This document shows positions 57,726 to 64,000 of a stretch of 64,000 nt of DNA, piece by piece. The DNA is from Benincasa hispida. Its lineage: Eukaryota > Streptophyta > Magnoliopsida > Cucurbitales > Cucurbitaceae. Both the position numbers and the translations under genes were made by a program. How positions within the stretch are numbered: position 1 is the stretch's first letter; each line of letters begins with the position of its first letter. The DNA lies in contig NC_052358.1 in NCBI RefSeq assembly GCF_009727055.1, forward strand, positions 49,151,575 to 49,215,574, given 5' to 3'. The notes under the pieces were generated by a model. That model ran no database searches. It was not told where the DNA came from and saw only the letters and a program-made list of their open reading frames with translations.

Positions 57726-58284
57726 ATCGCTTAGCGCGTCGAGTTTTCTAAACGATTGCTTACTCATTAATAAACGATTGCTTACTCATTAATAAACGAT
57801 TGCTTAGTAAAACCTACACGATCGTGTAGTTTTCTCTAAACGATAAACATCCGCTATACGTTAGCATTCTCCCACTTGCTTGTCATTCTACATGATCATC
57901 CCTTTTCTCTTTCCTCTACCAATTCCATCAAATGCCACTCTTTGGATTCTCACTCCAAGAATACTAATGGCTCTAAGTGCTGGTGTCGTCCCCAGTCCTA
58001 CTTGTTTGTGTGTTGCCATTCGTATAGACGATCGTGCTGCTGGTAGCCGACTGTTTGCTGGGCGATAAAGAACGTAAAGGGTTGCTTCTGCTGGATTGAG
58101 TTCAAAGTGAAGACAGTCTTCAACTAGTATGTATACTCAATCTGTTCTTATTTATTTGTGAAAGAATGCCTATAATTAGTGTGAAATTGTATATCTGTTT
58201 GTTAGAATATGTGTGTGGTAATTCAATCACAATGAAATAAGAAAGATCCAAACACGCTCATACTCTTGTTTAAGAGTTCCTTCA

Positions 58285-58628
58285 ATAGGTTCTCAATCTT
58301 CAACTGTAAGCAGACTTTCGTTAGGAAATGTTTCTTCAGTTTCAGCCAGCCTCAACTGAATTTCCTTATTCTCCAAGCGTGCTAGGTGAACAACCACCTG
58401 ATTCTTTGTTCTGTTTCTATCCTTAATTTCCAAGTCAAACTCTTGTAACAGTAGTACCCGATGAATTAATCTTGGCTTTGCGTCTTTTTTATCCATCAAG
58501 AACTTAATGGAAGAGTGGTCAGTATAGATGGTCGTTGACGCAACAACCAGATATGCTAAAAAAATTTCAATCACAAACACCACCGCCAACATTTCCTTCT
58601 CTATAGTTGTATAGTGTTCTTGAGATTC
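58285..58628 (-). pseudogene. pol: Athila RNase H fragment (minus)
   Basis: Minus frame 58592-58293 contains STTIYTDHSSIKFLMDKKDA, then RLIHRVLLLQEFDLEIKDR and VVVHLARLEN. This is the end of the RNase H domain of Ty3/gypsy pol, with the Thr-Asp-His-Ser motif retained. It starts at the C6 LTR end and stops at a D-like LTR fragment. No other pol sequence of this element is nearby, so it is an isolated fragment; element L is a possible relative but lies in the wrong relative position. Confidence 0.8.
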
Positions 58629-58631
58629 ATT

Positions 58632-58682
58632 TGTTGAGTTATATGTCCTAAAACTCTAAGTTTGTAAACTTTAAACAATTTA
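58632..58682 (+). repeat. Start fragment of a D-type Copia LTR
   Basis: TGTTGAGTTATATGTCCTAA with AACTCTAAGTTTGTAAAC matches the first ~45 bases of D5 (28377). It then breaks into an F-like sequence at a shared ACAATTTA. Confidence 0.6.
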
Positions 58683-58724
58683 TAGAAATCCGAGGAGAAA
58701 GACGAGACAAGACCGAGAGGTAAG
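58677..58724 (+). repeat. Fragment of an F-type LTR
   Basis: GAGGAGAAAGACGAGACAAG with ACCGAGAGGTAAG matches F at about 11345-11381. It is cut by the E3 insertion right after GTAAG. Confidence 0.65.
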
Positions 58725-60313
58725 TGACAACAGGCAGAAATGCACGTTATCATAGCGCTAAGTTCTTAAACAATGATGGATTGCATTGATGAAATATGAT
58801 AAATTGTGTCAATTAAGCATAATTCTATAATATTGCGGTCGCATGCGTCCAACGCATTAGAACAGTTGATCTTTATATTTTTGTGCAGAATATGCGTTAA
58901 CACAATGCAAAGATTGCGATCATAAGAATTCATTGGTCAAGCACAACTTCACCGCAAGGCTTTGCGTTGATCCTGCTCGTAAACATTCGCCCAAGAAGAA
59001 TCGCCGAAACTTGGTCAGTGCAACATGGTGGGCGCATCCAGGTGAAAGGATAATTAAGAGCAATGGGATAGAAAGCTGATGACAGTCGGATCCAAATTAA
59101 GTTGACAGTCGATAACGGTCACGAAGTACATTCAGCTTTATCAGTGACAATTATCCGGCGCATCAGTCAGGAATTAAGGTTATCCCATCTGTACAACCAG
59201 GAGAGAGAAGTCGCCTTTCACCATGGAAGCTCTATAAATACCAAGTGCATTCTTTAGAGAAGAGGTTAAGAAGTCGATTAATTCATCACTTTACAAGTTC
59301 ACGCCTCTGTCCATAGTTTTCTTTTTATTTTAAGGCGAACGCAGGAAGAAAGTGTGCTGGTAGATCGTTTCGGTAAGCTTGGGAAAGTACCGGAAGCTCT
59401 AAGACAGAGAGAGGGTCGACGTCTGCGAAAGCGAGAACGTCTTTAGATCAGAATAGAGATTCAGTGTAAAAAGCCTCGGTCAGCAAGGAATTGTTACCAG
59501 GCTCTCTACCTTTACTTTCCACTGTCATTTTGTATTCAACTTATTTATAAGAATGGAATATCTTTCTCTATATATGTTCACTCTCTGTTGTTCACGCATG
59601 AGTAGATAAATTAGTTGAATGGGTTGAGAAACAATTAGCAAGCATAACGAGGGAATCTTCATTCTTGCGATTGTCTTGTTTATGAATACTTCATTCGTTT
59701 ATTAAAGATACTCCGAGGGTAGTCTAAGGACAGGATCTAGACTTGGGAAGGTCAAGTTAGAATCTAGGTTTGGAAGAACCAGATTAGAATGCATAAACGA
59801 GAGATAGGTGCTTAGGAATTAGCACTATTTGTTATTAACGCATCGCATGCGACTTAGCGATAAGATATGATTGACATTTTGCATTTAACACATGCATTCT
59901 AGTCTTAGAAGCATCGCATTTACATTGGGAAATGACTTTTTGTGCATGGTTGTAACATGATCGCATAGTCTGACGCATTCCCGAGTAATGCTAGCTAAAG
60001 ATCTTCTCGACCCGTTTATCACATACTCAATGCATCTATCAACGCAACTATCTTTCTCAAATCCGCCGCCTTTATTTACTTCTTTTTCATCAACGCAACA
60101 ACACACCCAACACTTTATTTATTTACTTGGTTACCATAAAGTTTTCATAAACATTACCAACGCAACTATTTTCACAAGTCCCTGTGTTCGACCCTGGACT
60201 TACCAGGAAACTCAAGGAAATTTACACTTGAATTTCGCTAGGGAAACTTGAGTGCACAACGCAATCCATCAACGCATATCATTCGTATTTCCATTCAATA
60301 AAATAACGCATCA
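58725..60313 (+). repeat. 5' LTR of E3 (1589 bp)
   Basis: TGACAACAGGCAGAAATGC to AAATAACGCATCA, collinear with the reverse complements of E1 and E2. It contains a TATA box at 59231-59240. Open frames 59885-60106 and 59988-60251 are LTR sequence. Confidence 0.9.
59231..59240 (+). promoter_or_regulatory. TATA box of the E3 LTR
   Basis: CTCTATAAATACC is a strong TATA match about 1.08 kb before the LTR end. It is conserved in E1 and E2, where it reads GGTATTTATAGA on the plus strand. Confidence 0.65.
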
Positions 60314-60319
60314 AGTTTT

Positions 60320-60337
60320 TGGCACCGTTGCTGGGGA
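60320..60337 (+). promoter_or_regulatory. Primer binding site of E3
   Basis: TGGCACCGTTGCTGGGGA, six bases after the LTR end, is close to the tRNA-Asp-type site of Athila elements (compare 149-167). Confidence 0.85.
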
Positions 60338-60407
60338 ATTCGGCAAAATAGTTTGTTAACGGTAATTTTTGTGATTTCTTTGCAGAAATCTCAATCTCTG
60401 GTGAACT

Positions 60408-60511
60408 ATGACCCGAAGATTGAGAGAACGTTTCGAAGGAGACTATGAGACCGCCAAAACAACTAGACACAGAATAGATGGCGGAGCAGCCTGGAGGTGG
60501 AGCACCAAATG
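60408..60511 (+). other. Small frame at the start of E3 gag
   Basis: ATG 60408 opens 34 codons (MTRRLRERFEGDYETAKTTR and on) overlapping the gag frame that starts at 60478 in another phase. The basic start and position suggest it is the original gag N-terminus separated from the rest by a one-base shift; an upstream regulatory frame is the alternative. Confidence 0.5.
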
Positions 60512-61340
60512 ATAATAATGTCATGGCGAATCCGATTCTGTTGGCGAATGATCGTAATAGGCCCATTAGGGATTATGCATCGCCAAACCTCTATGATTTC
60601 TCTCCGAGAATCATGAGGCCTGCCTTCGACGAAAGTAGATTCGAGATGAAACCGGTGATGCTGCTGATGATCCAGACTGCAGGTCAATTCAGAGGAAGGC
60701 GTGGCGAGGATCTGCACGCTCACCTCCGAAGTTTTATTGAAATCTGCAATACTTTTATGTTCCCGAACATCTCTGCTGAAGAAGTTCGACTAACATTGTT
60801 CTCATTTTCTCTCTGTGATCAGGCTAGGAAATGGGCTTATTCACTCGAATCAGGAGAGATTACTTCTTGGGAGCAGGTAGTAAAGAAATTCATGAAAAAA
60901 TATTTTCCACCTACCAAGAACGCAAAACGAAGGAAGCTTATTACAAATTTTGAACAAGATATGGACGAATCGTTCAGCGATGCTTGGGCGAGGTTTAAAA
61001 GGTTGGTCCAGGATTGTCCGCATAATGGGCTACCAGACTACCTTCAAATGGAAATTTTCAATCACGGTTTGAATCCCGCTTCGTAGACCGCTGCCAATGC
61101 GGCAACCGCTGGTGGTCTACTTGACAAAACTTACGATGAGGCGAAGAATATCTTGAACCGCATCTCCAAGAACCATGAAGACTGAAGGGAGAGTGACCAG
61201 AGATTGAGACTTAAAGATTCTGACACAAACAACGGTGCTATTGTTTCATTACAAAACCAAATGACCGTAATGATGAATTTGATTCAAGGAATGGCGATCA
61301 GCAGCCCAACACCGTAAGGTGAGCAAATCAACACAATAAG
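60478..61340 (+). pseudogene. gag: Athila gag (element E3)
   Basis: The 202-codon frame from ATG 60478 carries MANPILLANDRNRPIRDYA, then the capsid-type core: GRRGEDLHAHLRSFIEICNT, FSFSLCDQARKWAYSLESGE, SWEQVVKKFMKKYFPP, ITNFEQDMDESFSDAWARFK and PDYLQMEIFNHGLNPAS. A TAG at 61084 stops it, but the same frame continues with AGGLLDKTYDEAKNILNRIS to a second stop at about 61182 and then NNGAIVSLQNQMTVMMNLI. Gag assembles the cytoplasmic particle. The best-preserved gag of the window, still with at least two premature stops. Confidence 0.88.
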
Positions 61341-61784
61341 TCAAAACACCGCAAGGTGTGCAACTTGCGTGATGGGCATTCGATGGAAGATTGCCCGCAA
61401 AATCCACAGTCTGTATATTTTGTAAAGAATAATCCCTTTTCAAACACTTACAACCCCGGGTGGAGAAACCACCCCAATTTTGCCTGGAAGAATCAACAAC
61501 AAAATTTTCAACCTGTAGCGCAAAAAGAAGGGCCACAAGGATTCTTCCAACGCAACAACGATCAACAGAGCTATCAAGCAAGTAGCTCACAACAACCACC
61601 GCAAGAGCCTATTGAAGCAATATATAGAGAAAAATGAAACAGTGCTTCAAAGTCAGGCTACGTCCATCCGCAACCTTGAAATGCAAATGGGCCAGATTGT
61701 AAGTAAGCTGAAAAGTAGATTGCGAGGGGCGTTACCAAGTTCTACCGTACTTCCACGCAACCCAGGGGGATCAGGCAAGAAGCA
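61341..61784 (+). pseudogene. gag: Athila gag C-terminal region with degenerate zinc knuckle (E3)
   Basis: Frame 61356-61637 starts CNLRDGHSMEDC, a CCHC knuckle that has lost its second Cys and some spacing. It continues with NPFSNTYNPGWRNHPNFAWK, a strongly Athila-typical stretch, and a Gln-rich tail. Frame 61612-61851 carries SQATSIRNLEMQMGQIVSKL, the segment between gag and protease. The two frames overlap, showing a shift near 61620. Confidence 0.8.
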
Positions 61785-62774
61785 ATGTCAGGTTGTGACA
61801 TTGTGCAGTGGAAAGACTGTGGAGGGGGAAAAAATGAGCATAGTAGAATAACTTCCATCACAATGGAGCCTGAGATTGCAGTAATGCAAGAAGAAGAAAG
61901 AGAAAATGAAGCAGTAGAACCTAAGATTGCGTCGACCTTAAAGTCAAATGAAACGAGAACCGTGAAAGTTCAGTTACCACCTTTCCCTCGGAGGCTAAGG
62001 AAGAAGAAAAACGAAGAGGTACAATACCAACGCTTCTTGTCTATGTTAAAGCAATTACATGTTAACATTTCTTTCAGTGAAGCAATTGAGGAAATGCCTG
62101 CCTATGCCAAGTTTCTGAAGAACATGGTAACTAAGAAGAGAGGCACTGGAAAATTTGCCACGGTGGTATTAACGCAAAGTTCCAAATCCATTATCCCACC
62201 GAAGATAAGTGATCTTGGGAGCTTCACTATTCCTTGCTCCATAGGAGGACTCTATATTGGGCAAGCCCTGTATGACTTGGAGGCCAGCATAAATTTAATG
62301 CCGCTGTCAATCTTTAGACAATTAAATGTAGGGCAACTTGTGCCCACATCAGTGACTCTCCAATTGGCTGACAGATCCCTGGTTCATCCAGAAGGTAAGG
62401 TGAAGGATGTGCTGATCACGATTGATAAATTTATTTTGCTAGCTGACTTCATCATTCTAGACTATGAGGCCGACAAAGATGTGCCCATCATTTTGGGGCG
62501 ACCTATCCTATCAACGGGTCGTGCTCAAATTGATGTGCACAAGGGAGAAATCACTTTGAGTATAAACGAACAGAAGCTCAAATTTAATATAATTTGTTCC
62601 ATTAAATTTTTGAATAAAGAAGACCTACAAGATTCTGATAATGACTTGAATTTGATTAAAGAAGTAAAGTCTGATGAAGAATGTGAAGAAGAGGATGCCA
62701 ACGCATCTGTAGCTGCCTGCAGTGCGATTGTTGCAAAAACAAACAAAGAAGAAGAAATGATCGTAACGCAATAA
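61785..62774 (+). pseudogene. pol: Athila aspartic protease (element E3)
   Basis: A 329-codon frame: KVQLPPFPRRLRKKKNEE, the linker QFLSMLKQLHVNISFSEAIE-like region and EEMPAYAKFLKNMVTKKR (about 62090-62145), then SFTIPCSIGG, the active site YDLEASINLMPLSIFRQL and IILGRPILSTGRAQIDV (about 62490-62535). The family motif Asp-Leu-Gly-Ala is Asp-Leu-Glu-Ala here (62274-62285), a change expected to abolish activity; element L keeps Gly. The Glu/Asp-rich tail (EVKSDEECEEEDANAS) is the usual spacer before reverse transcriptase. The protease matures the polyprotein. Confidence 0.88.
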
Positions 62775-62868
62775 GAAGAGCCAAAAGAAGAAAGAAAAAC
62801 AATGCAACCTTCCCTCGTGGAACCACCAACACTTGAACTAAAGACCCTACCAACCCATTTGAAGTACG
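62775..62868 (+). pseudogene. pol: Linker before E3 reverse transcriptase
   Basis: Contains PSLVEPPTLELKTLPTHLKY, the proline-rich segment that precedes Athila reverse transcriptase, up to the assembly gap. Confidence 0.75.
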
Positions 62869-63742
62869 NNNNNNNNNNNNNNNNNNNNNNNNNNNNNNNN
62901 NNNNNNNNNNNNNNNNNNNNNNNNNNNNNNNNNNNNNNNNNNNNNNNNNNNNNNNNNNNNNNNNNNNNNNNNNNNNNNNNNNNNNNNNNNNNNNNNNNNN
63001 NNNNNNNNNNNNNNNNNNNNNNNNNNNNNNNNNNNNNNNNNNNNNNNNNNNNNNNNNNNNNNNNNNNNNNNNNNNNNNNNNNNNNNNNNNNNNNNNNNNN
63101 NNNNNNNNNNNNNNNNNNNNNNNNNNNNNNNNNNNNNNNNNNNNNNNNNNNNNNNNNNNNNNNNNNNNNNNNNNNNNNNNNNNNNNNNNNNNNNNNNNNN
63201 NNNNNNNNNNNNNNNNNNNNNNNNNNNNNNNNNNNNNNNNNNNNNNNNNNNNNNNNNNNNNNNNNNNNNNNNNNNNNNNNNNNNNNNNNNNNNNNNNNNN
63301 NNNNNNNNNNNNNNNNNNNNNNNNNNNNNNNNNNNNNNNNNNNNNNNNNNNNNNNNNNNNNNNNNNNNNNNNNNNNNNNNNNNNNNNNNNNNNNNNNNNN
63401 NNNNNNNNNNNNNNNNNNNNNNNNNNNNNNNNNNNNNNNNNNNNNNNNNNNNNNNNNNNNNNNNNNNNNNNNNNNNNNNNNNNNNNNNNNNNNNNNNNNN
63501 NNNNNNNNNNNNNNNNNNNNNNNNNNNNNNNNNNNNNNNNNNNNNNNNNNNNNNNNNNNNNNNNNNNNNNNNNNNNNNNNNNNNNNNNNNNNNNNNNNNN
63601 NNNNNNNNNNNNNNNNNNNNNNNNNNNNNNNNNNNNNNNNNNNNNNNNNNNNNNNNNNNNNNNNNNNNNNNNNNNNNNNNNNNNNNNNNNNNNNNNNNNN
63701 NNNNNNNNNNNNNNNNNNNNNNNNNNNNNNNNNNNNNNNNNN
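62869..63742. other. Assembly gap (874 N)
   Basis: All bases are N. From the flanks it should hold most of the reverse transcriptase palm of E3. Open frames that cross it are meaningless. Confidence 0.99.
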
Positions 63743-64000
63743 CTTATGGAGCTGCCTAGCCATTATGGAGAAATTCTGAAGAGATGTAAAGAGACGAACC
63801 TGGTACTCAACCTAGGAAAAATGTCACTTCATGGTGAATAGGGTATAGTGTTGGGACACAAGGTCTCCAGGGAAGGTTGGAGGTGGCAAAGCAAACATTG
63901 AAGCAATTGAAATCTCCACCTCCAGCGCGTGAAGGCTGTGCGAAGCTTCTGAGCCCAATGTGGGATTCTATAGATGATTTTTCAAGGACTTTTCTAAGAT
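63743..64000 (+). pseudogene. pol: Athila reverse transcriptase, C-terminal part (E3)
   Basis: Shifted frames give EILKRCKETNLVLNLGKMS, then GIVLGHKVSREG (about 63840-63880) and further along FSKD/FRRF-like remnants (63940-63990). This is the end of the Ty3/gypsy reverse transcriptase leading into the RNase H connection. An internal TAG at 63839 and several frameshifts after 63890 make it non-functional. The element continues beyond the window. Confidence 0.8.

Larger units (their letters stand above)
45895..58284 (+). repeat. Copia LTR C6 (plus, 2.06 kb), split by element N
   Basis: Start TGTTGGGGTTGATACC, end TTAAGAGTTCCTTCA; the two parts are 45895-47399 and 57731-58284. The length without N matches solo LTR C1 (2049 bp). 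ACGATCG motifs cluster on both sides of the N insertion (47310-47399, 57731-57850). The flanks (CATAA at left, ATAGG at right) do not match, so solo LTR status is not shown; it could be one LTR of a deleted element. Confidence 0.8.
58725..64000 (+). mobile_element. Athila element E3 (5' LTR to reverse transcriptase), continues past window
   Basis: 5' LTR 58725-60313, PBS 60320-60337, gag, protease, assembly gap 62869-63742, part of reverse transcriptase to 64000. GTAAG (58720-58724) is the expected left TSD copy. It is the only full-order member of family E here, and it fixes the orientation of solo LTRs E1 and E2. Gag and protease carry inactivating changes. Confidence 0.88.

Noticed and set aside
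45895..58284. C6 as a solo LTR with duplication
   Set aside because: Flanks CATAA and ATAGG do not match and CATAA is explained by B1, so I do not claim a duplication for C6.
62525..63779. Long open frames on both strands (412 and 325 codons)
   Set aside because: Most of each frame is the 874-base gap of N.

Overview
This 64 kb window looks like transposon-packed heterochromatin of a flowering plant. I find no convincing host gene, tRNA, rRNA or bacterial-type feature. It is AT-rich and carries two assembly gaps (28771-28780 and 62869-63742). Almost every stretch can be assigned to LTR retrotransposons by TG...CA termini, 5-bp target-site duplications (TSDs), primer binding sites (PBS), polypurine tracts (PPT) and decayed gag/pol. 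The style of the Copia gag-pol and of the Tat-like gag resembles elements common in cucurbit genomes, so I suspect Cucurbitaceae. That is recognition from memory, not a search result.

Family labels used here are my own. A, E, F and H are Athila-like Ty3/gypsy LTRs (tRNA-Asp-type PBS where seen). B and G are Tekay/Del-like Ty3/gypsy LTRs. C and D are Ty1/copia LTRs (initiator-Met-type PBS where seen). N is a Tat-like Ty3/gypsy element.

Layout. 1-3642: a non-autonomous A element (end of 5' LTR, PBS, 1.5 kb non-coding interior, PPT, 3' LTR). 3643-14243: three B LTR copies in alternating orientation (-, +, -), holding a solo C LTR (6090-8138) and a solo F LTR (10727-12518). 14244-14945: the pol tail of a minus-strand B element. 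14946-20099: two C LTR halves in inverted orientation, one holding a solo G LTR (16857-18935). 20100-26986: a minus-strand Copia element (J) whose gag is split by a solo D LTR. 26987-31193: an H LTR, then a D LTR carrying a hAT-like MITE, its PBS and its leader. 31194-40304: a plus-strand Copia element (K) whose gag is split by a solo A LTR, itself split by a solo E LTR. 40305-43256: an internally deleted minus-strand Athila element (L). 43952-45889: a solo B LTR with a perfect TSD. 45895-58284: a C LTR split by a 10.3 kb Tat-like element (N), itself split by a solo E LTR. 58285-58724: three short fragments. 58725-64000: the 5' LTR, gag, protease and part of the reverse transcriptase of an Athila element (E3) that runs off the window.

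Every coding region carries stops, frameshifts or lost catalytic residues, so nothing here looks able to move by itself. The main value of the window is its readable insertion history: K, then A2, then E1; C6, then N, then E2; J, then D3. It also holds several internally repetitive LTR and leader regions whose conservation between copies may reflect regulatory or packaging function. I did not find a clearly new gene system.
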